DNA from: Ptiloglossa arizonensis
Taxonomy: Eukaryota; Arthropoda; Insecta; Hymenoptera; Colletidae
Direction: 5' to 3'
Assembly (NCBI RefSeq): GCF_051014685.1
Contig: NW_027478597.1
Location: 186,001-250,000, forward strand
DNA length: 64,000 nt
Below the pieces are notes generated by a model. The model made no database searches. It worked only from the letters and a program-made list of their open reading frames with translations, and was not told where the DNA came from. Below, in pieces: positions 24,251-37,499 of the stretch; the first letter of the stretch is position 1, and each line of letters begins with the position of its first letter. Position numbers and translations under genes: made by a program.

Positions 24251-25955
24251 GATTACAACGGTATGTGTATTTTTTCGCAAGGCCATTCTGGTTCAGCGTT
24301 TGGAGCAGCAGAAGTGCGAAAAATTTGTTGTCATCTCAACCATTTCTTGGCTTCAAACTCCCATATCTCCCGAACGGATTGACCTAACCCAAAAATTCCT
24401 GTTGCGTGTGAAAGTAAAAACTCGCCCGATTACAACGGTATGTGTCTTTTTTCCCTAGCCCATTCTGGTTAAGCGTTTGGAGCAGCAGAATTGAGAAAAA
24501 TTTGTTGTCTTCTCAAACATTTCTTGGCTTCAAACTCCCATATCTCGCGAACGGATTGACCTAACCCAAAAATTCCTAGTGCATCTGAAAGTAGAAACTC
24601 GCCCGATTACAACGGTATGTGTATTTTTTCCCTAGGCCATTCTGGTTAAGCGTTCGGAGCAGCAGAAGCGCGAAAAATTTGTTGTCTTCTCAACCATTTC
24701 TTGGCTTCAAACTCCCCTATCTCCCGAACGGATTGACCTAACCCAAAAATTCCTATTGCATCTGAAAGTAGATACTAGCCCGATTACAAAGGTATGTGTA
24801 TTTTTTCCCTAGGCCATTCTGGTTAAGCGTTTGGATCAGCAGAATTGCGAAATATTGTATGCCTTCTCAACCATTTCTTGGCTTCAAACTCCCATATCTC
24901 GCGAACGGATTGACCTAACCGAAAAATTCCTGTTGCGTGTGAAAGTAAAAACTCGCCCGCTTACAACGGTATGTGTATTTTTTCCCTTGCCCATTCTGGT
25001 TAAGCGTTTGGAGCAGCAGAATTGCGAAAAATTTGTTGTCTTCTCAACCATTTCTTAGTTTCAAATTCCCATATCTCGCGAACGGAATGACCTAACCCAA
25101 AAATTCCTATTGCATCTGAAAGTAGAAACTCGCCCGATTACAAAGGTATGTGTATTTTTTCCCTAGGCCATTCTGGTTAAGCGTTTGGAGCAGCAGAATT
25201 GCGAAAAATGTTTTGCCTTCTCTACCATTTCTTGGCTTCAAACTCCCATATCTCCCGAACGGATTGACCTAACCCAAAAATTCCTATTGCATCTGAAAGT
25301 AGAAACACGCCCGATTACAACGGTATGTGTATTTTTTCCCTAGGCCATTCTGGTTAAGCGTTTGGAGCAGCAGAATTGCGAAATATTTTTTGCCTTCTCA
25401 ACCATTCCTTGTCTTCAAACTCCCATATCTCGCGAACGGATTGACCTAACCCAAAAATTCCTGTTGCGTGTGAAAGTAAAAACTCGCCCGATTACAACGG
25501 TATGTGTCTTTTTTCCCTAGCCCATTCTGGTTAAGCGTTTGGAGCAGCAGAATTGCGAAAAATTTTTTGCCTTCTCAACCATTCCTTGTCTTCAAACTCA
25601 CATATCGCGCGAACGGATTGACCTAACCCAAAAATTCCTATTGTAACTGAAAGTAGAAACTCGCCCGATTACAACGGTATGTGTATTTTTTCCCTAGGCC
25701 ATTCTGGTTAAGCGTTTGGATCAGCAGAATTGCGAAAAATTGTATGCCTTCTCAACCATTTCTTGGCTTCAAACTCCCATATCTCGCGAACGGATTGACC
25801 TAACCCAAAATTCCTGTTGCGTGTGAAAATAAAAACTCGCCCGATTACAATGCATGTGTATTTTTTCCCTAGCCCATTCTGGTTAAGCGTCTCGAACAGC
25901 AGAATTGTGAAAAATTTGTTGTCTTCTCAACCATTTCTTAGCTTCAAAGTCCCAT
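24251..25955 (+). repeat. 15-monomer HOR (2,651 bp), copy 1
   Basis: This aligns with 26,902-28,606 at a constant offset of 2,651 bp. Shared private variants include TTCGCAAGGCC with GGTTCAGCG, GAATTGAGAAAAA, TTCGGAGCAGCAGAAGCGCG, CTCCCCTATC, GATACTAGCCC and GAACGGAATGACC. Matching stops near 25,956, where this copy has CTCCCG and the other CTCGCG. The unit, or pieces of it, recurs at 31,475, 34,126, 42,6xx and 61,950, making it the most amplified cassette in the window. Confidence 0.87.
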
Positions 25956-26904
25956 ATCTCCCGAACGGATTGACCTAACCCAAAAATTCCTATTGCATCT
26001 GAAAGTAGAAACTCGCCCGATTACAGGGGTGTGTGTACTTTTTCCCTAGGCCATTCTGGTTAAGCGTTTGGATCAGCAGAATTGTGAAAAATTTTTTGCC
26101 TTCTCTACCATTTCTTGGCTTCAAACTCCCATATCTCGCGAACGGATTGACCTAACCCAAAAATTTTATTGCATCTATAAGTAGAAACACGCCCGATTAC
26201 AACGGTATGGGTATTTTTGCCCTAGGCCATTCTGGTTAAGCGTTTGGAGCAGCAGAATTGCGAAAAATTTTTTGCCTTCCCAACCATTCCTTGTCTTCAA
26301 ACTCCCATATCTCGCGGACGGATTGACCTAACGCAAAAATTCCTGTTGCGTGTGAAAGTAAAAACTCGCCCGATTACAACGGTATGTGCCTTTTTTCCCT
26401 AGCACATTCTGGTTAAGCGTTTGGAGCAGCAGAATTGCGAAAAATTTGTTGCCTTCTCAACCATTTCTTGGCTTCAAACTCCCATATCTCGCGAAAGGAT
26501 TGACCTAACCCAAAAATTCCTAGTGCATCTGAAAGTAGAATCTCGCCCGATTACAACGGTATGTGTATTTTTTCCCAAGGCCATTCTGCTTAAGCGTTTG
26601 GAGCAGCAGAAGTGCGAACAATTTCTTGTCTTCTCAACCATTTCTTGGCTTCAAACTCCCATATCACCCGAACGGATTGACCTAACCCAAAAATTCCTGT
26701 TGCATCTGGAAGTAGAAACTCACCCGATTACAGAGGTATGTGTATTTTCTCCCTAGGCCATCTTGTTAAGCGTTTGGAGCAGCAGAATTGCGAAAAATTT
26801 TTTTCCTTCTCAACCATTCCTTGTCTTCAAACTCCCATAACTCGCGAATGGATTGACCTAACCCAAAAATTTCTATTGTAACTGAAAGTAGAAACACGCC
26901 CGAT
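25956..26904 (+). repeat. 17-monomer HOR, copy 2
   Basis: Second copy of the CTATAAGTAG cassette, offset 3,005 bp from 22,951-23,900. Differences seen are few, for example GAATCTCGCCC for GAAACTCGCCC near 26,538, TTTCTTGTC for TTTGTTGTC near 26,623, and CAGAGG for CAAAGG near 26,731. At about 26,905 it jumps in register into the 15-monomer unit. Confidence 0.85.
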
Positions 26905-29340
26905 TACAACGGTATGTGTATTTTTTCGCAAGGCCATTCTGGTTCAGCGTTTGGAGCAGCAGAAGTGCGAAAAATTTGTTGTCATCTCAACCATTTCTTG
27001 GCTTCAAACTCCCATATCTCCCGAACGGATTGACCTAACCCAAAAATTCCTGTTGCGTGTGAAAGTAAAAACTCGCCCGATTACAACGGTATGTGTCTTT
27101 TTTCCCTAGCCCATTCTGGTTAAGCGTTTGGAGCAGCAGAATTGAGAAAAATTTGTTGTCTTCTCAACCATTTCTTGGCTTCAAACTCCCATATCTCGCG
27201 AACGGATTGACCTAACCCAAAAATTCCTAGTGCATCTGAAAGTAGAAACTCGCCCGATTACAACGGTATGTGTATTTTTTCCCTAGGCCATTCTGGTTAA
27301 GCGTTCGGAGCAGCAGAAGCGCGAAAAATTTGTTGTCTTCTCAACCATTTCTTGGCTTCAAACTCCCCTATCTCCCGAACGGATTGACCTAACCCAAAAA
27401 TTCCTATTGCATCTGAAAGTAGATACTAGCCCGATTACAAAGGTATGTGTATTTTTTCCCTAGGCCATTCTGGTTAAGCGTTTGGATCAGCAGAATTGCG
27501 AAATATTGTATGCCTTCTCAACCATTTCTTGGCTTCAAACTCCCATATCTCGCGAACGGATTGACCTAACCCAAAAATTCCTGTTGCGTGTGAAAGTAAA
27601 AACTCGCCCGATTACAACGGTATGTGTATTTTTTCCCTTGCCCATTCTGGTTAAGCGTTTGGAGCAGCAGAATTGCGAAAAATTTGTTGTCTTCTCAACC
27701 ATTTCTTAGTTTCAAATTCCCATATCTCGCGAACGGAATGACCTAACCCAAAAATTCCTATTGCATCTGAAAGTAGAAACTCGCCCGATTACAAAGGTAT
27801 GTGTATTTTTTCCCTAGGCCATTCTGGTTAAGCGTTTGGAGCAGCAGAATTGCGAAAAATGTTTTGCCTTCTCTACCATTTCTTGGCTTCAAACTCCCAT
27901 ATCTCCCGAACGGATTGACCTAACCCAAAAATTCCTATTGCATCTGAAAGTAGAAACACGCCCGATTACAACGGTATGTGTATTTTTTCCCTAGGCCATT
28001 CTGGTTAAGCGTTTGGAGCAGCAGAATTGCGAAATATTTTTTGCCTTCTCAACCATTCCTTGTCTTCAAACTCCCATATCTCGCGAACGGATTGACCTAA
28101 CCCAAAAATTCCTGTTGCGTGTGAAAGTAAAAACTCGCCCGATTACAACGGTATGTGTCTTTTTTCCCTAGCCCATTCTGGTTAAGCGTTTGGAGCAGCA
28201 GAATTGCGAAAAATTTTTTGCCTTCTCAACCATTCCTTGTCTTCAAACTCACATATCGCGCGAACGGATTGACCTAACCCAAAAATTCCTATTGTAACTG
28301 AAAGTAGAAACTCGCCCGATTATAACGGTATGTGTATTTTTTCCCTAGGCCATTCTGGTTAAGCGTTTGGATCAGCAGAATTGCGAAAAATTGTATGCCT
28401 TCTCAACCATTTCTTGGCTTCAAACTCCCATATCTCGCGAACGGATTGACCTAACCCAAAATTCCTGTTGCGTGTGAAAATAAAAACTCGCCCGATTACA
28501 ATGCATGTGTATTTTTTCCCTAGCCCATTCTGGTTAAGCGTCTCGAGCAGCAGAATTGTGAAAAATTTGTTGTCTTCTCAACCATTTCTTAGCTTCAAAG
28601 TCCCATATCTCGCGAACGGATTGACCTAACCCAAAAACTCCTATTGCATCTGAAAGTAGAAACTCGCCCGATTACAACGGTATGTGTATTTTTTCCCTAG
28701 GCCATTCTGGTTAAGCGTTTGGAGAAGCAGAATTGCGAAAAATTTTTTGCCTTCTCAACCATTCCTTGTTTTCAAACTCACATATCTCGCGAACGGATTG
28801 ACCTAACCCAAAAATTCCTATTGTAACTGAAAGTAGAAACTCGCCCGATTACAACGGTATGTGTATTTTTTCCCTAGGCCATTCTGGTTAAGCGTTTGGA
28901 TCAGCAGAATTGCGAAAAATTGTATGCCTTCTCAACCATTTCTTGGCTTCAAACTCCCATATCTCGCGAACGGATTGACCTAACCCAAAAATTCCTGTTG
29001 CGTGTGAAAATAAAAACTCGCCCGATTACAACGGCATGTGTATTTTTTCCCTAGCCCATTCTGGTTAAGCGTCTCGAGCAGCAGAATTGTGAAAAATTTG
29101 TTGTCTTCTCAACCATTTCTTAGCTTCAAAGTCCCATATCTCGCAAACGGATTGACCTAACCCAAAAACTCCTATTGCATCTGAAAGTAGAAACTCGCCC
29201 GATTACAACGGAATGTGTATTTTTTCCCTAGGCCATTCTGGTTAAGCGTTTGGATCAGTAGAATTGCGAAAAATGTTTTGCCTTCTCTACCATTTCTTGG
29301 CTTCAAGCTCCGATATCTCGCGAACGGATTGACCTAATCC
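26905..29340 (+). repeat. Source segment of a 2.4-kb near-identical pair
   Basis: This segment aligns with 34,155-36,590 at a constant offset of 7,250 bp (41 monomers). By eye I see about six substitutions and no indels in roughly 2,436 bp. Shared rare marks include GATTATAACGG (28,316 and 35,566), the shortened AACCCAAAATTCC, ACAATGCATGTG, GCGTCTCGAGC, CGGCATGTG, CTCGCAAACGG and CGGAATGTG. Its first 1.7 kb is also copy 2 of the 15-monomer HOR. Confidence 0.88.
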
Positions 29341-30890
29341 AAAAATTCCTAGTGCATCTGAAAGTAGAAACACGCCCGATTACAACGGTATGTGTATTTT
29401 TTCCCTAGGCCATTCTGGTTAAGCGTTTGGAGCAGCAGAATTGCGAAAAATGTTTTGCCTTCTCTACCATTCCTTGTCTTCAAACTCCCATATCTCGCGA
29501 ACGGATTGACCTAACCCAAAAATTCCTGTTGCGTGTGAAAGTAAAAACTCGCCCGACTACAACGGTATGTGTATTTTTTCGCTAGGCCATTCTGGTTAAG
29601 CGTTTGGAGCAGCAGAAGTGCGAAAAATTTGTTGTCTTCTCAACCATTTCTTGGCTTCAAACTCCCATATCTCGCGAACGGATTGACCTAACCCAAAAAT
29701 TCCTGTTGCGTGTGAAAGTAAAATCTCGCCCGATTACAACGGTATGTGTATTTTTTCCCTTGCCCATTCTGGTTAAGCGTTTGGAGCAGCAGAATTGCGA
29801 AAAATTTGTTGTCTTCTCAACCATTTCTTAGCTTCAAAGTCCCATATCTCGCGAACGGATTGACCTAACCCAAAAACTCCTATTGCATCTGAAAGCAGAA
29901 GCTCGCCCGATTACAACGGTATGTGTATTTTTTCGCTAGGCCATTCTGGTTAAGCGTTTGGAGCAGCAGAAGTGCGAAAAATTTGTTGTCTTCTCAACCA
30001 TTTCTTGGCTTCAAACTCCCATATCTCCCGAACGGACTGACCTAACCCAAAAAATCCTATTGCATCTGAAAGTAGAAACTCGCCCGATTACAAAGGTATG
30101 TGTATTTTTTCCCTAGGCCATTCTGGTTAAGCGTTTGGAGCAGCAGAATTGTGAAAAATTTTTTGCCTTCTCTACCATTTCTTGGCTTCAAACTCCCATA
30201 TCTCGCGAACGGATTGACCGAACCTAAAAATTCCTATTGTAACTGAAAGTAGAAATTCGCCCGATTACAACGGTATGTGTATTTTTTCCCTAGGCCATTC
30301 TGGTTAAGCGTTTGGAGCAGCAGAATTGCGAAAAATTTTTTGCCTTCTCAACCATTCCTTGTCTTCAAACTCCCATATCTCGCGAACGGATTGACCTAAC
30401 CCAAAAATTCCTATTGTAACTGAAAGTAGAAACTCGCCCGATTACAACGGTATGTGTATTTTTTCCCTAGGCCATTCTGGTTAAGCGTTTGGGTCAGCAG
30501 AATTGCGAAAAATTGTATGCCTTCTCAACCATTTCTTGGCTTCAAACTCCCATATCTCGCGAACGGATTGACCTAACCCAAAAATTCCTGTTGCGTGTGA
30601 AAATAAAAACTCGCCCGATTACAACGGTATGTGTATTTTTTCCATAGCCCATTCTGGTTAAGCGTTTCGAGCAGCAGAATTGTGAAAAATGTGTTGTCTT
30701 CTCAACCATTTCTTGGCTTCAAACTCCCATATCTCCCGAACGGATTGACCTAACCCAAAAATTCCTATTGCATCTGAAAGTAGAAACTCGCCCGATTACA
30801 GGGGTGTGTGTATTTTTTCCCTAGGCCATTCTGGTTAAGCGTTTGGAGCAGCAGAATTGTGTAAAATTTTTTGCCTTCTCTACCATTTCT
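29341..30890 (+). repeat. Satellite segment copied at 45,559-46,999
   Basis: From about 29,465 to 30,905 this aligns with 45,559-46,999 at offset 16,094 bp (91 monomers) with three substitutions seen in about 1,440 bp. Markers are GTAAAATCTCGCCC, GACCGAACCTAAAA, TTTGGGTCAGCAG, TTTTTTCCATAGCCC and GAATTGTGTAAAAT. Part of it (29,660-30,230) is present a third time near 57,250-57,820. It carries the GCAGAAGCTCG class also common in 7-12 kb. Confidence 0.86.
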
Positions 30891-33800
30891 TGGCTTCAAA
30901 CTCCCATATCACCCGAACGGATTGACCTAACCCAAAAATTCCTGTTGCATCTGGAAGTAGAAACTCACCCGATTACAAAGGTATGTGTATTTTGTCCCTA
31001 GGCCATCTTGTTAAGCGTTTGGAGCAGCAGAATTGCGAAAAATTTTTTTCCTTCTCAACCATTCCTTGTCTTCAAACTCCCATAACTCGCGAATGGATTG
31101 ACCTAACCCAAAAATTTCTATTGTAACTGAAAGTAGAAACACGCCCGATTACAACGGTATGTGTATTTTTTCCCTAGCCCATTCTGGTTAAGCGTTTCGA
31201 GCAGCAGAATTGTGAAAAATTTGTTTTCTTCTCAACCATTTCTTAGCTTCAAAGTCCCATATCTCGCGAACGGATTGACCTAACCCAAAAACTCCTATTG
31301 CATCTGGAAGTAGAAACTCGCCCGATTACAACGGTATGTGTATTTTTTCCCTAGGCCATTCTGGTTAAGCGTTTGGATCAGTAGAATTGCGAAAAATGTT
31401 TTGCCTTCTCTACAATTTCTTGGCTTCAAACTCCGATATCTCGCGAACGGATTGACCTAACCCAAAAATTCCAATTGCATCTGAAAGTAGAAGCTCGCCC
31501 GATTACAACGGTATGTGTATTTTTTCGCAAGGCCATTCTGGTTCAGCGTTTGGAGCAGCAGAAGTGCGAAAAATTTGTTGTCATCTCAACCATTTCTTGG
31601 CTTCAAACTCCCATATCTCCCGAACGGATTGACCTAACCCAAAAATTCCTGTTGCGTGTGAAAGTAAAAACTCGCCCGATTACAACGGTATGTGTCTTTT
31701 TTCCCTAGCCCATTCTGGTTAAGCGTTTGGAGCAGCAGAATTGAGAAAAATTTGTTGTCTTCTCAAACATTTCTTGGCTTCAAACTCCCATATCTCGCGA
31801 ACGGATTGACCTAACCCAAAAATTCCTAGTGCATCTGAAAGTAGAAACTCGCCCGATTACAACGGTATGTGTCTTTTTTCCCTAGGCCATTCTGGTTAAG
31901 CGTTTGGATCAGCAGAATTGCGAAATATTGTATGCCTTCTCAACCATTTCTTGGCTTCAAACTCCCATATCTCGCGAACGGATTGACCTAACCGAAAAAT
32001 TCCTGTTGCGTGTGAAAGTAAAAACTCGCCCGATTACAACGGTATGTGTATTTTTTCCCTTGCCCATTCTGGTTAAGCGTTTGGAGCAGCAGAATTGCGA
32101 AAAATTTGTTGTCTTCTCAACCATTTCTTAGTTTCAAATTCCCATATCTCGCGAACGGAATGACCTAACCCAAAAATTCCTATTGCATCTGAAAGTAGAA
32201 ACTCGCCCGATTACAAAGGTATGTGTATTTTTTCCCTAGGCCATTCTGGTTAAGCGTTTGGAGCAGCAGAATTGCGAAAAATGTTTTGCCTTCTCTACCA
32301 TTTCTTGGCTTCAAACTCCCATATCTCCCGAACGGATTGACCTAACCCAAAAATTCCTATTGCATCTGAAAGTAGAAACACGCCCGATTACAACGGTATG
32401 TGTATTTTTTCCCTAGGCCATTCTGGTTAAGCGTTTGGAGCAGCAGAATTGCGAAATATTTTTTGCCTTCTCAACCATTCCTTGTCTTCAAACTCCCATA
32501 TCTCGCGAACGGATTGACCTAACCCAAAAATTCCTGTTGCGTGTGAAAGTAAAAACTCGCCCGATTACAACGGTATGTGTCTTTTTTCCCTAGCCCATTC
32601 TGGTTAAGCGTTTGGAGCAGCAGAATTGCGAAAAATTTTTTGCCTTCTCAACCATTCCTTGTCTTCAAACTCCCATATCTCGCGAACGGATTGACCTAAC
32701 CCAAAATTCCTGTTGCGTGTGAAAATAAAAACTCGCCCGATTACAATGCATGTGTATTTTTTCCCTAGCCCATTCTGGTTATGCGTCTCGAACAGCAGAA
32801 TTGTGAAAAATTTGTTGTCTTCTCAACCATTTCTTAGCTTCAAAGTCCCATATCTCCCGAACGGATTGACCTAACCCAAAAATTCCTATTGCATCTGAAA
32901 GTAGAAACTCGCCCGATTACAGGGGTGTGTGTACTTTTTCCCTAGGCCATTCTGGTTAAGCGTTTGGAGCAGCAGAATTGTGAAAAATTTTTTGCCTTCT
33001 CTACCATTTCTTGGCTTCAAACTCCCATATCTCGCGAACGGATTGACCTAACCCAAAAATTTTATTGCATCTATAAGTAGAAACACGCCCGATTACAACG
33101 GTATGGGTATTTTTGCCCTAGGCCATTCTGGTTAAGCGTTTGGAGCAGCAGAATTGCGAAAAATTTTTTGCCTTCCCAACCATTCCTTGTCTTCAAACTC
33201 CCATATCTCGCGGACGGATTGACCTAACGCAAAAATTCCTGTTGCGTGTGAAAGTAAAAACTCGCCCGATTACAACGGTATGTGCCTTTTTTCCCTAGCA
33301 CATTCTGGTTAAGCGTTTGGAGCAGCAGAATTGCGAAAAATTTGTTGCCTTCTCAACCATTTCTTGGCTTCAAACTCCCATATCTCGCGAAAGGATTGAC
33401 CTAACCCAAAAATTCCTAGTGCATCTGAAAGTAGAATCTCGCCCGATTACAACGGTATGTGTATTTTTTCCCAAGGCCATTCTGCTTAAGCGTTTGGAGC
33501 AGCAGAAGTGCGAACAATTTGTTGTCTTCTCAACCATTTCTTGGCTTCAAACTCCCATATCACCCGAACGGATTGACCTAACCCAAAAATTCCTGTTGCA
33601 TCTGGAAGTAGAAACTCACCCGATTACAAAGGTATGTGTATTTTCTCCCTAGGCCATCTTGTTAAGCGTTTGGAGCAGCAGAATTGCGAAAAATTTTTTT
33701 CCTTCTCAACCATTCCTTGTCTTCAAACTCCCATAACTCGCGAATGGATTGACCTAACCCAAAAATTTCTATTGTAACTGAAAGTAGAAACACGCCCGAT

Positions 33801-34154
33801 TACAACGGTATGTGTATTTTTTCCCTAGCCCATTCTGGTCAAGCGTTTCGAGCAGCAGAATTGTGAAAAATTTGTTTTCTTCTCAACCATTTCTTAGCTT
33901 CAAAGTCCCATATCTCGCGAACGGATTGACCTAACCCAAAAACTCCTATTGCATCTGAAAGTAGAAACTCGCCCGATTACAACGGTATGTGTATTTTTTC
34001 CCTAGGCCATTCTGGTTAAGCGTTTGGATCAGTAGAATTGCGAAAAATGTTTTGCCTTCTCTACCATTTCTTGGCTTCAAACTCCGATATCTCGCGAACG
34101 GATTGACCTAACCCAAAAATTCCAATTGCATCTGAAAGTAGAAGCTCGCCCGAT
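30891..34154 (+). repeat. 41-monomer repeat with two single-monomer deletions
   Basis: From 30,885 to 31,870 the sequence copies 23,635-24,620 at offset 7,250 bp. Near 31,871 the offset falls to 7,073 (40 monomers), seen from TTGGATCAG at 31,904 against 24,831. Near 32,660 it falls to 6,896 (39 monomers), as for ACAATGCATG and CTATAAGTAG (26,174 and 33,070). Each step removes whole periods in register. From about 33,800 it switches to the 31,200 region at offset 2,651. Confidence 0.84.
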
Positions 34155-36590
34155 TACAACGGTATGTGTATTTTTTCGCAAGGCCATTCTGGTTCAGCGT
34201 TTGGAGCAGCAGAAGTGCGAAAAATTTGTTGTCATCTCAACCATTTCTTGGCTTCAAACTCCCATATCTCCCGAACGGATTGACCTAACCCAAAAATTCC
34301 TGTTGCGTGTGAAAGTAAAAACTCGCCCGATTACAACGGTATGTGTCTTTTTTCCCTAGCCCATTCTGGTTAAGCGTTTGGAGCAGCAGGATTGAGAAAA
34401 ATTTGTTGTCTTCTCAACCATTTCTTGGCTTCAAACTCCCATATCTCGCGAACGGATTGACCTAACCCAAAAATTCCTAGTGCATCTGAAAGTAGAAACT
34501 CGCCCGATTACAACGGTATGTGTATTTTTTCCCTAGGCCATTCTGGTTAAACGTTCGGAGCAGCAGAAGCGCGAAAAATTTGTTGTCTTCTCAACCATTT
34601 CTTGGCTTCAAACTCCCCTATCTCCCGAACGGATTGACCTAACCCAAAAATTCCTATTGCATCTGAAAGTAGATACTAGCCCGATTACAAAGGTATGTGT
34701 ATTTTTTCCCTAGGCCATTCTGGTTAAGCGTTTGGATCAGCAGAATTGCGAAATATTGTATGCCTTCTCAACCATTTCTTGGCTTCAAACTCCCATATCT
34801 CGCGAACGGATTGACCTAACCCAAAAATTCCTGTTCCGTGTGAAAGTAAAAACTCGCCCGATTACAACGGTATGTGTATTTTTTCCCTTGCCCATTCTGG
34901 TTAAGCGTTTGGAGCAGCAGAATTGCGAAAAATTTGTTGTCTTCTCAACCATTTCTTAGTTTCAAATTCCCATATCTCGCGAACGGAATGACCTAACCCA
35001 AAAATTCCTATTGCATCTGAAAGTAGAAACTCGCCCGATTACAAAGGTATGTGTATTTTTTCCCTAGGCCATTCTGGTTAAGCGTTTGGAGCAGCAGAAT
35101 TGCGAAAAATGTTTTGCCTTCTCTACCATTTCTTGGCTTCAAACTCCCATATCTCCCGAACGGATTGACCTAACCCAAAAATTCCTATTGCATCTGAAAG
35201 TAGAAACACGCCCGATTACAACGGTATGTGCATTTTTTCCCTAGGCCATTCTGGTTAAGCGTTTGGAGCAGCAGAATTGCGAAATATTTTTTGCCTTCTC
35301 AACCATTCCTTGTCTTCAAACTCCCATATCTCGCGAACGGATTGACCTAACCCAAAAATTCCTGTTGCGTGTGAAAGTAAAAACTCGCCCGATTACAACG
35401 GTATGTGTCTTTTTTCCCTAGCCCATTCTGGTTAAGCGTTTGGAGCAGCAGAATTGCGAAAAATTTTTTGCCTTCTCAACCATTCCTTGTCTTCAAACTC
35501 ACATATCGCGCGAACGGATTGACCTAACCCAAAAATTCCTATTGTAACTGAAAGTAGAAACTCGCCCGATTATAACGGTATGTGTATTTTTTCCCTAGGC
35601 CATTCTGGTTAAGCGTTTGGATCAGCAGAATTGCGAAAAATTGTATGCCTTCTCAACCATTTCTTGGCTTCAAACTCCCATATCTCGCGAACGGATTGAC
35701 CTAACCCAAAATTCCTGTTGCGTGTGAAAATAAAAACTCGCCCGATTACAATGCATGTGTATTTTTTCCCTAGCCCATTCTGGTTAAGCGTCTCGAGCAG
35801 CAGAATTGTGAAAAATTTGTTGTCTTCTCAACCATTTCTTAGCTTCAAAGTCCCATATCTCGCGAACGGATTGACCTAACCCAAAAACTCCTATTGCATC
35901 TGAAAGTAGAAACTCGCCCGATTACAACGGTATGTGTATTTTTTCCCTAGGCCATTCTGGTTAAGCGTTTGGAGAAGCAGAATTGCGAAAAATTTTTTGC
36001 CTTCTCAACCATTCCTTGTCTTCAAACTCACATATCTCGCGAACGGATTGACCTAACCCAAAAATTCCTATTGTAACTGAAAGTAGAAACTCGCCCGATT
36101 ACAACGGTATGTGTATTTTTTCCCTAGGCCATTCTGGTTAAGCGTTTGGATCAGCAGAATTGCGAAAAATTGTATGCCTTCTCAACCATTTCTTGGCTTC
36201 AAACTCCCATATCTCGCGAACGGATTGACCTAACCCAAAAATTCCTGTTGCGTGTGAAAATAAAAACTCGCCCGATTACAACGGCATGTGTATTTTTTCC
36301 CTAGCCCATTCTGGTTAAGCGTCTCGAGCAGCAGAATTGTGAAAAATTTGTTGTCTTCTCAACCATTTCTTAGCTTCAAAGTCCCATATCTCGCAAACGG
36401 ATTGACCTAACCCAAAAACTCCTATTGCATCTGAAAGTAGAAACTCGCCCGATTACAACGGAATGTGTATTTTTTCCCTAGGCCATTCTGGTTAAGCGTT
36501 TGGATCAGTAGAATTGCGAAAAATGTTTTGCCTTCTCTACCATTTCTTGGCTTCAAGCTCCGATATCTCGCGAACGGATTGATCTAATCC
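34155..36590 (+). repeat. Copy of 26,905-29,340, 7,250 bp downstream
   Basis: Substitutions seen against the upstream copy are CAGGATTGAG near 34,388, AAACGTTCGG near 34,549, TTCCGTGTG near 34,832, GTGCATTTTTT near 35,229, GTCTTC for GTTTTC near 36,018, and GATCTAATCC for GACCTAATCC near 36,581. Identity is about 99.7% by eye. A third copy of its second half lies at 54,951-56,766. Confidence 0.87.
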
Positions 36591-36600
36591 AAAAATTCCT
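36070..36600 (+). repeat. 3-monomer tandem duplication, left copy (531 bp)
   Basis: ATTGTAACTG at 36,070 recurs at 36,601, and the 531 bases between repeat immediately. The unit contains the GGATCAGCAG/TGTATG monomer, the TCTCGAGC monomer with CTCGCAAACGG, and the GGATCAGTAG monomer with CAAGCTCCGATATC. It carries GATCTAATCC, whereas related copies at about 29,331 and 56,750 have GACCTAATCC. Confidence 0.9.
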
Positions 36601-37131
36601 ATTGTAACTGAAAGTAGAAACTCGCCCGATTACAACGGTATGTGTATTTTTTCCCTAGGCCATTCTGGTTAAGCGTTTGGATCAGCAGAATTGCGAAAAA
36701 TTGTATGCCTTCTCAACCATTTCTTGGCTTCAAACTCCCATATCTCGCGAACGGATTGACCTAACCCAAAAATTCCTGTTGCGTGTGAAAATAAAAACTC
36801 GCCCGATTACAACGGCATGTGTATTTTTTCCCTAGCCCATTCTGGTTAAGCGTCTCGAGCAGCAGAATTGTGAAAAATTTGTTGTCTTCTCAACCATTTC
36901 TTAGCTTCAAAGTCCCATATCTCGCAAACGGATTGACCTAACCCAAAAACTCCTATTGCATCTGAAAGTAGAAACTCGCCCGATTACAACGGAATGTGTA
37001 TTTTTTCCCTAGGCCATTCTGGTTAAGCGTTTGGATCAGTAGAATTGCGAAAAATGTTTTGCCTTCTCTACCATTTCTTGGCTTCAAGCTCCGATATCTC
37101 GCGAACGGATTGATCTAATCCAAAAATTCCT
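36601..37131 (+). repeat. 3-monomer tandem duplication, right copy (531 bp)
   Basis: I see no difference from the left copy. It shares the private GATCTAATCC variant (near 37,112), so the duplication happened after that mutation. The single-copy state of the same segment survives near 28,860-29,340, which gives the direction of the change. Confidence 0.9.
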
Positions 37132-37499
37132 AGTGCATCTGAAAGTACAAACACGCCCGATTACAACGGTATGTGTATTTTTTCCCTAGGCCATTCTGGT
37201 TAAGCGTTTGGAGCAGCAGAATTGCGAAAAATGTTTTGCCTTCTCTACCATTCCTTGTCTTCAAACTCCCATATCTCGCGAACGGATTGACCTAACCAAA
37301 AAATTTCTATTGCATATGAAAGTAGAAACACGCCCGATTACAACGGTATGTGTATTTTTTCCCTAGGCCATTCTGGTTAAGCGTTTGGAACAGCAGAAAT
37401 GCGAAAAATTTTTTGCCTTCTCAACCATTTCTTGGCTTCAAACTCCCATATCTCCCGAACGGATTGACCTAACCCAAAAATTCCTATTGCATCTGAAAG
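37132..37499 (+). repeat. Satellite junction monomers
   Basis: About two monomers linking the 531-bp duplication to the next block. They include GAAAGTACAAACACG (a private C near 37,148), CCATTCCTTGTC and AACCAAAAAATTTC with TGCATATG. The AACCAAAAAATTTC monomer is repeated 354 bp later (2 monomers), followed both times by GGAACAGCAGAAATGCG. Confidence 0.8.
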
